Shown here in pieces: positions 16,736-26,105 of a DNA stretch of 64,000 nucleotides (the stretch's first letter is position 1; every line of letters begins with the position of its first letter). Position numbers and translations under genes: made by a program. The stretch spans positions 1 through 64,000 of the forward strand of contig NZ_JAGRQH010000010.1 of NCBI RefSeq assembly GCF_018122595.1, read 5' to 3'. Below the pieces are notes generated by a model. The model was not told the origin of the DNA, ran no database searches, and saw only the letters and a list, made by a program, of their open reading frames with translations. This DNA is from Neokomagataea anthophila. Its GTDB lineage: Bacteria; Pseudomonadota; Alphaproteobacteria; Acetobacterales; Acetobacteraceae.

Positions 16736-18169
16736 CTATGATGCGTGTGTAATTGTGAGAGACTGGAGAATGCATGAGTGGTCTGAGATTGTGATGTGCG
16801 GTGTGGCGGGTGTGAGTTGTGGGAAAGCAAGAGACGTGAGGGACAACATTCCGTCATTGAAAACAATTTCAATGCTGCTGCTATTGATGAGTGCTGTGAA
16901 TGTTAGGGTACGGTCGAAAGTGAGTGGGGCATTTCGCTCTGCAGTCCAAGCGATGTTTTGGGAAGGGGCAAAGCCTGAGTGATCACGCTTCAAGTTTACG
17001 TTGTTACGACTGGGAGACAAAATGAGAGTGAACGGCGTACCCTGACCGCTTTGAAAAGTGATGGTGATGTCACGCGGCCACTGACCATCGGTGGTTGATG
17101 TGATGGTAGCTTGGAGGGCGTAGCTTTCTGCATGTGTGAGGGGGATGGGTAAGGATTGTGTGGCGTGTAGTGTCTGTTTGTGTAGTGTTTGTTTTTGTAG
17201 GTTGTGAAAAATCTCAGTAGGGGCGATGAAGTTATTGGTCAGGATATAACCAGCATCGCTTTCTTGTAATGTCAGCGTGCGGACACGCGTGTAGCTGCCA
17301 TAATAATTAATGCGGGGTAATTCTGTCGCATAATCCCAGTTATTCTTCCACGCGATGGCGTAATAGTATTCTTGTGGGTGAGATGTAAGCGGGTGATCAC
17401 CCCAAATAGCGCAGGCGTAGAAGTCACTTCCGCCGTCTAGCCAGCGACCGGTTGGAGCATCTGGTGTGAATGTTTGACCATTAAATTGCCCGACCCAGTA
17501 ATGGGCCCCAGTAGTGAAGCCATGACGGTAGCCGTTTGCGCTGCATAAAAGGACCCAGCGTTCTCCTTTGTGGTGTCCTTGGTGATCTCTGGCGACGATA
17601 GGGAAAAGGGTTGGGCATTCTAGGGTTCCTAAACTGTCGCACAGGAAGCCAGATAGGTAGGACCAGTCTGTGAGATTGGAAGAGCGGTAAAAGCCGATTT
17701 TTCCAATTTCTGCGAGGGACATGATCCAGCATTGTTCTTTTTCAAACCATGTAATGCGTGGGTCCCGAAAAACTTTATCTTTAATAGTAGTATTATTGGG
17801 CATTGGGTTCGTCATAACAGGGCGGTCAAAAGTAAAGCTTTTCCCGCCATCTGTAGAAAACCAGCGCGCCGTTCCTTGGCCATTGGGCATAGGCATGGTG
17901 CAAAGGGCAATAATGGTGTTTTTGCCTAATCCTGCGCGGTCATCATGATCAATGATGAGTGAGCCGCTCCATGGATCGCCGTAGGGGGTAGTATATTTAG
18001 GAATGGCAATATCAGCATCACGCCAGTGAATAAGATCGTGTGATGTGGCGAGTTTCCACGCTGTGCCGTTGCCTGTGGGAAAGTCAACGTTATAGAGATA
18101 GTAGAAGTGCCAAGTACCATTCACCTTAAGGATGGGTTGTGGGTCCCCACGGAAGGGTAAATGGCTCAT
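16736..18169 (-). CDS. GH32 fructan hydrolase (levanase/invertase-like), no signal peptide
   Basis: Hydrolyses beta-fructosidic bonds. The 477-residue protein has the GH32 catalytic set: the nucleophile aspartate in FRGDPQPI (residues about 6-13, a variant of NDPNG), the transition-state stabiliser in FRDPRIT, and the acid/base glutamate in LECPTLFP. A C-terminal beta-sandwich domain follows. AGGAAAG lies before the ATG and an in-frame TAG a few codons upstream excludes a longer start, so no signal peptide is encoded and the enzyme is probably cytoplasmic or exported by a non-Sec route. A short in-frame duplication (KQTLHKQTLH) lies near residue 325. It leads the unit with the Nudix and MtnK-like genes, and sits about 3.5 kb from the levansucrases. 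Confidence 0.85.
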   Translation of the reverse strand: MSHLPFRGDPQPILKVNGTWHFYYLYNVDFPTGNGTAWKLATSHDLIHWRDADIAIPKYTTPYGDPWSGSLIIDHDDRAGLGKNTIIALCTMPMPNGQGTARWFSTDGGKSFTFDRPVMTNPMPNNTTIKDKVFRDPRITWFEKEQCWIMSLAEIGKIGFYRSSNLTDWSYLSGFLCDSLGTLECPTLFPIVARDHQGHHKGERWVLLCSANGYRHGFTTGAHYWVGQFNGQTFTPDAPTGRWLDGGSDFYACAIWGDHPLTSHPQEYYYAIAWKNNWDYATELPRINYYGSYTRVRTLTLQESDAGYILTNNFIAPTEIFHNLQKQTLHKQTLHATQSLPIPLTHAESYALQATITSTTDGQWPRDITITFQSGQGTPFTLILSPSRNNVNLKRDHSGFAPSQNIAWTAERNAPLTFDRTLTFTALINSSSIEIVFNDGMLSLTSLAFPQLTPATPHITISDHSCILQSLTITHAS

Positions 18170-18257
18170 TGGAACGCTTTCCTATGATCGCATGAGTTTT
18201 ATCATGAGAGCATGTTTTTATAGAAAGGGATAGTGTCCAATAAGCCAAGTGTGCGGC

Positions 18258-19199
18258 TTAGTGCTGAGGGAGGCGAGGTTGTACGGTAACGTATTCTGTA
18301 TTGCCTTCTGGTTGTAAATATAAAGTACTTTGGCGCTTGGGTATCCAGAGGCGGTAGTGTCGAAGAAAGTCAGCCCCCAAGAGATTTATATCAACATCAG
18401 CGACAGATAGTGTGATGTTGTGAAAATTAAGGGAATCAATACTGAAGCTTTTAAATTTGTGCAGATAATTTGTCACTTTATCTTCACTGACGCCATATGA
18501 ACTCATTGATTTATCTGCATGTAGGTCTGTTTTTTTGATGCCTGCGTCGAGTACGTCATCTTCGGCGAGAAGTGTAGAACTCGCTCCACTGTCGATGATC
18601 GCATCAATGGGATGATCATTGATTTTGAGTGTCACGCCAATTTTATTGCGGTCATTGATGGGAGATGAAAAAGGAATAGAGGTATATTTTCCTGGCCATG
18701 GGGGAATTTGTCCTGTGCAGCCTTCTACGTCAAATAAAGCGATTTGATGTTGTGGAAGGTCCATTGCAATATCGTAATTACGCAGAAAATCTGCACCGAA
18801 GAGGCCAACAATAGGCAGGCCCGCAATCGTATTGTGTCCGGATTTCTCTCCTGTTGATAGGAGGGTTACATTTCGGGCTATTCCTGAGCCGATACCTAAG
18901 GTATCGACGGATACGAGATTGGCGAACGTGCTACCACCAACACCGTTGAGTAAAATAGACTGTGGTAGAGTAGTAACTCCTAATGGTTCTATTTGAGCTG
19001 ACCAAATTAAGCTTTGTGAAGCACCTGTATCAACAAGAAATGCTACAGGGTGTCCGTTCACTGTGGCGCGTACAATTGGAGAGAAATTGTTGTTGATGAC
19101 TTCCATATTGCCGAGAGAGGTAATATGACAAGAACCATCATCTGCGCAATTGGCTAATCCTAGAGCAAAAAGGGTGCATGCAAGAGATATATATTTCAT
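18258..19199 (-). CDS. Exported protein with two retropepsin-like aspartyl protease domains
   Basis: A 313-residue protein with a signal peptide (MKYISLACTLFALGLANC; the Cys gives only a poor lipobox, so Sec cleavage or lipidation are both possible). Two copies of a retropepsin-type fold are visible. The first has VAFLVDTGAS near residue 58 and later GLFGADFLRNYDI; the second has IDAIIDSGAS near residue 205 and later NLLGADFLRHYRL. Each copy carries a D-T/S-G motif and the matching LLGADFL flap-distal motif. A single chain could therefore form an intramolecular dimer like pepsin. Substrate unknown. No strong ribosome site was noted. Confidence 0.8.
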   Translation of the reverse strand: MKYISLACTLFALGLANCADDGSCHITSLGNMEVINNNFSPIVRATVNGHPVAFLVDTGASQSLIWSAQIEPLGVTTLPQSILLNGVGGSTFANLVSVDTLGIGSGIARNVTLLSTGEKSGHNTIAGLPIVGLFGADFLRNYDIAMDLPQHQIALFDVEGCTGQIPPWPGKYTSIPFSSPINDRNKIGVTLKINDHPIDAIIDSGASSTLLAEDDVLDAGIKKTDLHADKSMSSYGVSEDKVTNYLHKFKSFSIDSLNFHNITLSVADVDINLLGADFLRHYRLWIPKRQSTLYLQPEGNTEYVTVQPRLPQH

Positions 19200-19351
19200 A
19201 AATTAATTTCACCCCAATGTTATTGGTTGTTCATTTTTTTACAATAATTATAAATGAATAATTTAATCAATTATGAATTTTATATTTCCGTATTGAAAAT
19301 ATATTTTTCTTCGTGAATGAAGCGAATAATTTTTGTCTAGTGAGGCCTTTG

Positions 19352-20212
19352 ATGTCGATTAAAAGCATTTTTCACGCTTTAATTGTATTACCTATTTTTT
19401 TGGGAATTAACACTCTTTATGCATCTGATGACTTGAGGGTTATGACATTTAATGTGCGTTACCCTAATCCAGAAGATGGAATAAATATTTGGGAAAATCG
19501 TCGTGATATTTTGGTGAAAGTGGTGCAGAAATTCTCTCCTGATGTGATGGGAACGCAGGAAATTTTTGTGCAGCAAGCGCACTATATTGTGCAACATTTA
19601 CCGCAGTATAAATGGTTTGCTGTGGATCGTTTTGGTGGGCACGATAATGAACATATGGGTATTTTCTACAATACAGATCGTGTAACACTTTCCGATCACG
19701 GAATGTTTTGGTTGTCTCATACACCTGATGTTCCTGGAAGTATTGGGTGGGGCGCAACGTTGCCTCGTTATGTAAATTGGGGTGTTTTTGAGTATAGAAA
19801 AAATTCCGTCTCGCATCGGGGGAGGCGGTTTTTGTTTTTAGACACGCATTTTGCCAATCGTGATGTGGAAGATGCACCGGCACGGGCGCATTCTGTTCGG
19901 CTGATTTTAGAAAAATTGCCGCAGTTGGCGCATGGCTTGCCGATTATTTTAGTCGGAGATTTTAATTCGGCGCCGATGGATGAAGCGCATCGTTTGATGG
20001 AGAAGGGCTTGGTCGATATGTGGGAGCACACCGCACATAAAGAGGGGCCAGAAGGAACATTTCATGACTTTACGGGGCAATCTCAGGTCATGCTTGATTA
20101 TATTATGACGCAAGGATTTAAGGCGATCTGGATGAAAGTTGATACGTTTCATCAAGGTGAGCGCTATCCCTCAGACCATTTTCCTGTTGAAGCGATTTTA
20201 CGCGCGAATTAG
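19352..20212 (+). CDS. Secreted endonuclease/exonuclease/phosphatase family protein
   Basis: A 286-residue member of the EEP superfamily. The start at 19352 follows GAGG by about five bases and gives a signal peptide (MSIKSIFHALIVLPIFLGI, cleavage after LYA). EEP metal and catalytic residues are all visible: MTFNVRYP, GTQEIF (catalytic Glu), DTHFANRD, LVGDFNSAP and the terminal SDHFPVEA. The closest style is the bacterial exported EEP hydrolases with ENRRD and GTQE motifs, which act on phosphodiesters or sugar phosphates. The substrate is unknown. It is transcribed alone, divergently from the retropepsin-like gene. Confidence 0.82.
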   Translation: MSIKSIFHALIVLPIFLGINTLYASDDLRVMTFNVRYPNPEDGINIWENRRDILVKVVQKFSPDVMGTQEIFVQQAHYIVQHLPQYKWFAVDRFGGHDNEHMGIFYNTDRVTLSDHGMFWLSHTPDVPGSIGWGATLPRYVNWGVFEYRKNSVSHRGRRFLFLDTHFANRDVEDAPARAHSVRLILEKLPQLAHGLPIILVGDFNSAPMDEAHRLMEKGLVDMWEHTAHKEGPEGTFHDFTGQSQVMLDYIMTQGFKAIWMKVDTFHQGERYPSDHFPVEAILRAN

Positions 20213-20224
20213 TCGTTCGGTGCT

Positions 20225-20255
20225 GTTGAGCGGCGTTATGTGTGTGCCGCTCAAC
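20225..20255. terminator. Hairpin between convergent EEP and MFS genes
   Basis: A perfect 10-base stem gttgagcggc / gccgctcaac with an 11-base loop. No clear U-run follows on either strand, so it may be a weak or Rho-assisted terminator. Its place between two convergent ends supports that role. Confidence 0.6.
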
Positions 20256-20270
20256 TTGGTATGAGCAATA

Positions 20271-21455
20271 TCAATCTTTGAGAACACGGCTAATGCCAAC
20301 GCCAATTAGGCTGCACAGAGCTGTTGCTGCGAACATGGTTGTATAATTTGTGGCCTCAATCAGTTGGCCTAGTATTAGTCCGCAACAAGCCACGGAGAGA
20401 TCTGTAAAAATAGAGTAGGCGCCAAGGGCTGCTCCGCGGTTTTGTGCGCCAGCGCGGTTAACGGCGAGTGTTCCGAGGGATGGAAACAGGAGTGAGAAGC
20501 CCGCGCCTGTGAGTGCTGAACCTGTGAGAGCAGCGATAGGGCTATGAACAAAGCCAATTAGCGCAAGGCCTGAGGCTTCAACCAAGAGAGAAAGGGCTGC
20601 AATTTCTGCGCCGCCTCGTGCGTTGATTTGTTTGCCGAAGGCTAAACGGACAAATACGAAGACAAGGCCAAATGTTGTGACGGCAAAGCCTGCGCCGCTC
20701 CAATGATTATGGGCATAATAAAGGGCTAGAAAGGATGAAATTGCCCCGAAGCCGACGGACCCCGTAGCCAGAGCCATGCCATGTGGGAAGACAAGGCGTA
20801 AGGCATGACTAAAAGGCAGTCTTTTAGCGTGGGATGGGGCGGGTGAGAGGCCTTTGTAAAAGGTGATGATGGTTAGGCCAATTAGAGGGAGTATTAAAGC
20901 GGTAATGCCCACGCCGATAATGCTGCCGAAGAGGCCCGGGAGGTGTGCCAGCTTGGCGCCCAATGGGGCCCCTAGGGCGATGCCGCCATAGGAGGTAACA
21001 CCGTTCCATGAAATAGCCGTTGCTGTGTGCTTACTGCCAACGCGACCGATATTCCAAACGGTAACGCCTGTTGCGACCCAGCTTTCTGCCCAACCGAGAA
21101 AGAGGCGGCTGATGAGCAGGACCGTTAAAGAGAGTAGGGCGGTGTGCTGCAAGAAGCCTGCACAGAAGAGGCTGGTGCCAGATAGTATGCAGGCCAGCAG
21201 GCCCATGGCAACGACCGGTTTAGGGCCGTATAGGTCAATGCGTTTTCCTGCTGGTGCGCGCCCCGCGAAGGTGGCTAAATATTGAAGTGAAAAGCTGAGC
21301 CCTGCGATGGTCGTACTGTATCCTAATTTTTCATGCACGAAGAGTGTCAAAACGGTGCTGGGCAAGCCGATGACAATATAAACGAGCAAATTAAACAGAA
21401 CGACCGGGAGAACCTGTTGGGTTGGTGAGGTCACCGGCATGTCTTCTGTGGTCAT
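20271..21455 (-). CDS. MFS transporter (YhhS/UPF0226-like)
   Basis: A 394-residue, twelve-helix major facilitator protein. The MFS loop-2/3 signature is seen as APAGKRIDLYGPKPV after helix 2, and RLFLGWAESWVATG marks helix 4-5, both typical of YhhS-like efflux proteins. The ATG at 21455 is preferred because GGAAGG lies upstream; a further in-frame ATG at 21476 sits before that site. The substrate is unknown. It is monocistronic between the EEP gene and the levansucrases. Confidence 0.82.
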   Translation of the reverse strand: MTTEDMPVTSPTQQVLPVVLFNLLVYIVIGLPSTVLTLFVHEKLGYSTTIAGLSFSLQYLATFAGRAPAGKRIDLYGPKPVVAMGLLACILSGTSLFCAGFLQHTALLSLTVLLISRLFLGWAESWVATGVTVWNIGRVGSKHTATAISWNGVTSYGGIALGAPLGAKLAHLPGLFGSIIGVGITALILPLIGLTIITFYKGLSPAPSHAKRLPFSHALRLVFPHGMALATGSVGFGAISSFLALYYAHNHWSGAGFAVTTFGLVFVFVRLAFGKQINARGGAEIAALSLLVEASGLALIGFVHSPIAALTGSALTGAGFSLLFPSLGTLAVNRAGAQNRGAALGAYSIFTDLSVACCGLILGQLIEATNYTTMFAATALCSLIGVGISRVLKD

Positions 21456-21617
21456 GAGCTCTAACCTTCCGGTCATAGGATAACGTCAGGTGATACGACC
21501 AAGGAAAAGGTGGCCGTGTCTGTAGACCACAAGCATCATGATGAGCGGGACAGCATAGAGATGAGTCAATTATGACGCATCGAAAACGCATGGGTGGGCT
21601 GAGTATTTCGCAGGGGG

Positions 21618-21648
21618 CCCTGCCATAACGGTTGGCGTCATGGCAGGG
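21618..21648. terminator. Hairpin downstream of the levansucrase pseudogene
   Basis: A nine-base stem ccctgccat / atggcaggg lies about 10 bases beyond the levansucrase stop. No long U-run follows on the minus strand. It is probably the end of the levansucrase transcript. Confidence 0.5.
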
Positions 21649-21657
21649 CTTTGATTA

Positions 21658-23289
21658 TTAGCGGCGGCTGGAAGAACTGCGCATATCTTGCATCATGCCA
21701 GCAATATTGGTGTTGGCGACGTTTGCGCTAATGTCACCATAAGCGCCGAGGCCATTCTGTCCGTACTGCATATCAACAGCAGTATTGGGGCCTTGGAAAT
21801 TGAGGTGTACAATAGGAGCTAATGATCCGCCCCAACGATATTGTACCATATCGATGAAGGATTGTACTTTACCACCGGGCATGACGTAATGCGCGTAGCT
21901 TTGGTAAGTGTTGAGATTTTGCTCAGGGTTTAGGCCCCAGTCAGCGCCGGCGGCAATTTGTAGATTGGTAGGGTTGCCGAGTACGAGGCCGCTGCTAGCA
22001 TTAAGCGGAATCCATTCACTTCGTATTCCATGGCCATAGAAACCATACTCTCCATCAGGGCCGTCGAGCCCTTCTGCAAAAGTAAAGCGGTGGCTAATGG
22101 TCATTAAGCAATAGTCTCCATCCTGCATGTACATTTGAGGGCGTTCTAGTTGATCATTTGTGCAGTTTGCAGAGATAATAGGCGGCAGGAATCTCCACTG
22201 CGTTAGGTCGTCTTTTGTTGCAACGGCGAGGCCAACATTGGCACGATTAAATATGGCAGGAGAGGAGTTTACTTGATCTAAGGATTCAGAATATTTCTCA
22301 CCGGGCTGATAGCCTAGGTCATCTGCATTACATGGGGTATTGCCGCGAACGCCGGAAGAGTTTCCTGCGAAGAGCATATAGGTTTTTCCAGGGTTCGCGG
22401 GGTCATTAAACGTGTATGGGTCACGGAATGACATGAATGGATTTTGTTCACGCGTTTGATAATAATACCCATCGGGTTTTAATAACGGAATATGCTTATC
22501 AAAACCTGTGAACCACACATGTGTAGTATCCGCATGGATTTACCCGTTGGCAAGTGTAATGGTGGCGTCTGTTGGTCCGTTATCGGGAAACAGCATATCA
22601 GTATAGAACGTCATAATGCCATTCGTACCGACCCGTGTGATGCGGGTTGATCCAGACCATTGAGCGTTAATCCCTGCTTGTCCAGCATATAGGGCTGCAC
22701 TGCTGCCATCAGGAAAAAGATTGCCGCCATAAATCCAACCGCCAGATGCGGGGCGAGAAGAAGCGGGGAGACCAGCTTTTCTATAAAAATAACCAATCTG
22801 GGCATGTACGTGGCGGCCACTGAAATCATAGCCAGCATTATTATTGGCTGTTAGACAGAAAATGACTTCCCATCCGTTGTAGCTATATTGATTTCCCGCG
22901 GCATCAGTTAAAGGCCAAGTGTCCCATACCCAAACTTGACCATTAGTCGTCGGAAAATCTTTTGGGATGGTCGGCATTGTTAATGATGGAGGAAGGGAGT
23001 TCGCCCCGATGGGAGCATTGGGGTTGGATATCGCTTTAATTTGACGCGCGTCTGCGCGGGTCCATTTACTAGTGTAATTTTCTTCTGGTGCATGAGCGAG
23101 GTCAGTATGCGTGCTCGGTGCGGGAAAACCTGAATCTACAGGAATATGTTGAGGCATCGGCTTGATAAGCATTGTACCAGGGGCGGGTGGCCGCTGGGCA
23201 TCTTGAGCAAAGGCATGCAGGCAAGGAAGTATGGTGAGGGTACTTGCGATACTTAAGATATATTTTTTAGAATAAAATTTGTGCTGCAT
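21658..23289 (-). pseudogene. Levansucrase (GH68) copy 2, broken by one in-frame TAA
   Basis: The start at 23289 has AAGGA upstream and a signal peptide (MQHKFYSKKYILSIASTL, cleavage near AFA|QDA). The sequence parallels the intact copy at 23496-25229 throughout: nucleophile D123 in VWDTWP, then RDP in SFRDPYTF and the acid/base Glu in ERPQMY. At 22540-22542 a TAA replaces the CAA (Gln) found at the same place in the paralogue (LAKGQIHAD versus LANG-stop-IHAD). The frame is open on both sides and no other lesion is visible. The 249-residue truncated product would lack the stabiliser Asp and acid/base Glu and be inactive. Recent inactivation, stop readthrough or a sequence error are all possible. 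Confidence 0.85.
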
Positions 23290-23495
23290 GGGGCATCCTT
23301 GTAATCGTGCGTGTAAATGCACTGTACCGATGCTCTTGAGGCATTCGGAGGGATGGCTTAAAAAGTATAAAAAAATAACAATGCAATTGTATAGAATATA
23401 AAATTATTTCTTTTCGTAATACCGTCATGAATGATGGTGTGGGTGTCGAAAATCTCCCTCCAGTTATTAAGCTGAAGGGAGATTGGCCTCAATCT

Positions 23496-25229
23496 TTAGA
23501 AGCCGAAGATGCTAAAGGGGTCTGGGAAGGCAGGTGCTGTTGGGGCTGAAGGGGAGGGGATAGGGTTACTATCCTCTAAAAGTCCTAAGAGGTTAGTATT
23601 CGCGAGGTTAGCACTAATATCGCCATACCCCCCTAATCCTTGGATGCCATACCAGGAATTAATTGCAGTATTGGGGCCATTCATTGAAACTTGAACGGTG
23701 GGAGACAGTGTTCCGCCCCGGCGATTTTGGACTGTATCAATGAAGGATTCAATCTTTCCATCTGGCATGAGGTAATGTGAATAGCTCTGGAAAGCATTCG
23801 GGTTTTGTTGTGGGTTAGGCGCCCAGTCCGCACCTGCAGCCGTATTGAGGTCCGTCGGGTTGGCAAGCATCAGGCCGCTGCTATTGTTTAGTGGAATCCA
23901 GTCACTGCGGATGCCTTTACCATAGAAGCCGTATTCACCATCGGGGCCATCAATCCCAGCCGCGTAGGTTGTACGGTGGCTGATGGTCAAGAGGTAGTAA
24001 TTGCCGTTCTTGATGTACATCTGTGGCCGTTCTGTTTGATCATTCACGCAGTTAGAGGAGATTAAAGGCGGCAGGAATTTCCATTGGGTCAGATCGTGGT
24101 TTGTTGCAACGGCTAAGCCAATATTGGCGCGTTGGAAAATGGCACCGGAGCCGTTTACCTGATCAACCGTTTCGGCATATTTGTCGCCAGGCTGGTATCC
24201 GAGGTCAGATGCATCACATGGTGTTTGTCCACGAACGCCGGCAGAGTTACCTTCGAAGACCATAAACGTTTTGCCGGGGTTGGCAGGGTCTTTAAAGGTG
24301 TATGGGTCACGGAAAGAGAAATATTGGTTTTGCGCCCCTGTTTGATAATAGGTGCCATCGGGTTGCAGCAATGGAGTGTGTTGATCAAACCCTGTGAACC
24401 ACACATGGGTGGCGTCCGCGTGGATTTGTCCTTTTGCTAGGCTAATGATTGCTTGCGGAGGAGTGATATTGCCGCCAGAGCTGTTACGATTGAAGGCCAT
24501 GTCCGTATAAAACGTCATGATGCCGTTGGTGCCAATTTGCTGAATCCGTGTTGAGCCGGACCACTGGGCATTATCGGTGTAAGCTTGGCCTGCATAAATG
24601 GCTTCGCTGCTACCGTCTGGGAATAAGTTTCCGCCGTAAATCCAGCCGCCAGCAGGTGGGCGCAGGAAGGCAGGAATATCTGCTCGACGGTAGAAATAGC
24701 CAATTTTTGCGTGTGTATGACGATCGTCGAAACCATAACCGGCGTTTTTGTCAGCGGTTAGGCAGAAAATAACTTCCCAACCGTTGTAGCTGTATTGATT
24801 CCCGGAGGCGTCTGTAAGAGGCCATGTATCCCACACCCAAACTTTATCGCTGATGCTAGGAAAGTCGACAGGAATGGTCGGCATAGTTAGTGCATTTGGC
24901 AGGGAGTTTACACCAGCTGCGACATTGGGGTTGGACATGGCTTTAATTTGTCGAGCGTCTGCACGTGTCCAACGACCAGTGTAATCTTCAAAAGGATCGT
25001 GCGCAGCGCCGGTGTGCGTGGCGGGAGCGGGGTATCCCGGTTCAAGAGGAATATGTTGGCTCATGCGCTTGAACGGCATTAGCCCTGGAGCGGGAGGGAG
25101 CTGAATATCCTGTAGGATACTTGCTAAGGCAGGGGGTAAGCTTTGAGCTGATGCATGACTAAGAGATAGGGAGGCTATCGCTAGTCCAGCCAAAGTAAAC
25201 AGTTTTCTTTTTGCAAACCCGATAACCAT
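23496..25229 (-). CDS. lsdA: Levansucrase (GH68), intact copy
   Basis: Extracellular or periplasmic fructosyltransferase that converts sucrose to levan, fructo-oligosaccharides and glucose. The 577-residue protein begins with a signal peptide (MVIGFAKRKLFTLAGLAIAS, cleavage near ASA|QSL). Catalytic residues are D134 in VWDTWP (nucleophile), D308 in FRDPY (stabiliser) and E400 in ERPQMY (acid/base), each one residue from the D135/D309/E401 reported for Gluconacetobacter diazotrophicus LsdA. Two Cys are placed as in that family. The gene is preceded by an AT-rich spacer with palindromes and lies upstream of a near-copy. LsdA leaves the cell by a type II system, parts of which lie at 52-64 kb here. 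Confidence 0.93.
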   Translation of the reverse strand: MVIGFAKRKLFTLAGLAIASLSLSHASAQSLPPALASILQDIQLPPAPGLMPFKRMSQHIPLEPGYPAPATHTGAAHDPFEDYTGRWTRADARQIKAMSNPNVAAGVNSLPNALTMPTIPVDFPSISDKVWVWDTWPLTDASGNQYSYNGWEVIFCLTADKNAGYGFDDRHTHAKIGYFYRRADIPAFLRPPAGGWIYGGNLFPDGSSEAIYAGQAYTDNAQWSGSTRIQQIGTNGIMTFYTDMAFNRNSSGGNITPPQAIISLAKGQIHADATHVWFTGFDQHTPLLQPDGTYYQTGAQNQYFSFRDPYTFKDPANPGKTFMVFEGNSAGVRGQTPCDASDLGYQPGDKYAETVDQVNGSGAIFQRANIGLAVATNHDLTQWKFLPPLISSNCVNDQTERPQMYIKNGNYYLLTISHRTTYAAGIDGPDGEYGFYGKGIRSDWIPLNNSSGLMLANPTDLNTAAGADWAPNPQQNPNAFQSYSHYLMPDGKIESFIDTVQNRRGGTLSPTVQVSMNGPNTAINSWYGIQGLGGYGDISANLANTNLLGLLEDSNPIPSPSAPTAPAFPDPFSIFGF

Positions 25230-25517
25230 AAATATGGTACCCTATTTCCAGAGCAGAAGATTAAGTTTTTAAAAACACTTATCATTAACTAATGTTTTAC
25301 ATTAATTAACGGTAAGTTGTTATCAAGCTATCTAAAATTTAATGATTCGCACTATGAAATATTATAAATTTTTTTTGTTTTAACGATATGAAACTTTATA
25401 ACCCACTAAAGTGTTACATAATATTTCATTATTTTTGATGTCTTATTAAGTCATTGTTTCTTGAAAAGAAAAATGAAGCGTGGGTACGGTTTACTGCATG
25501 TGACAGGGTGATAATTT
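25230..25517. other. AT-rich divergent promoter region of levansucrase
   Basis: A 288-base spacer between levansucrase (minus) and the acetyltransferase (plus). It is very AT-rich and holds a near-perfect inverted repeat at 25285-25309 (ttaactaatgt / acattaattaa, one mismatch) and a near-palindrome at 25262-25281. These may be regulator sites for levansucrase. No coding frame was seen. Confidence 0.4.
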
Positions 25518-26105
25518 ATGTTTGGGAACAAAGCGTTTTCGCTATTAACGAAATATTTTCTGGCGCATCAGATTGATGATTGGGGTTGGAAAATTGGTGA
25601 TTATACGTACGGAAAACCTGAAATTATTGAGGCGGGATATGCTCCTTTAGAAATAGGACGATTTTGTTCGATAGGCCCTGAAGTGCTTATTATTTTGGGT
25701 AACCATCGCGTTGATGCAGTCACGACATATCCATTTAAAACATTGAAACAGTTTTGGCCTGAAGCGGAAAATGCAACAGATGATCATGCTACCAAGGGGC
25801 GCGTGACGATTGGGCATGATGTGTGGATTGGTGCACGTGCTGTGATTATGTCGGGTGTTAATATTGGGTCTGGGGCTATCGTTGCTGCAGGTGCAATTGT
25901 GACGAGAGATGTACCGCCATATTCTATTGTTGGTGGAAACCCTGCGAAAGTAATCCGATATAGGTTTTCAGAAGATATGATTAAAAAATTATTGGGTATT
26001 GAATGGTGGTATTGGTCTGAAGATATTTTAAGAGAACGGCTTCCATTTGTGATGAACGACCAGGTTGAAAAATTTGTACAGAATTTTTCTCTCGATCAGT
26101 CATGA
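25518..26105 (+). CDS. CatB-type hexapeptide-repeat O-acetyltransferase
   Basis: A 195-residue left-handed beta-helix acetyltransferase of the xenobiotic/CatB group. Hexapeptide turns are visible ([51 protein letters not shown]) and the family's C-terminal block [17 protein letters not shown]. The catalytic His is in [15 protein letters not shown]. It transfers acetyl from acetyl-CoA to a hydroxyl of a sugar or small molecule; in this locus a role in modifying a surface glycan is plausible but unproven. Its end overlaps the response-regulator stop by six bases in convergent orientation. Confidence 0.88.
   Translation: MFGNKAFSLLTKYFLAHQIDDWGWKIGDYTYGKPEIIEAGYAPLEIGRFCSIGPEVLIILGNHRVDAVTTYPFKTLKQFWPEAENATDDHATKGRVTIGHDVWIGARAVIMSGVNIGSGAIVAAGAIVTRDVPPYSIVGGNPAKVIRYRFSEDMIKKLLGIEWWYWSEDILRERLPFVMNDQVEKFVQNFSLDQS

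Noticed and set aside
16729-16872. Longer start of the Nudix protein
   Set aside because: It adds a low-complexity His/Ser/Thr leader overlapping the GH32 end; the ATG at 16728 fits the 7-base gap.
22540-22542. The TAA in levansucrase copy 2 taken as a true gene boundary (two genes)
   Set aside because: The downstream half has no own ribosome site and continues the same domain in the same frame, so one broken gene is more likely.
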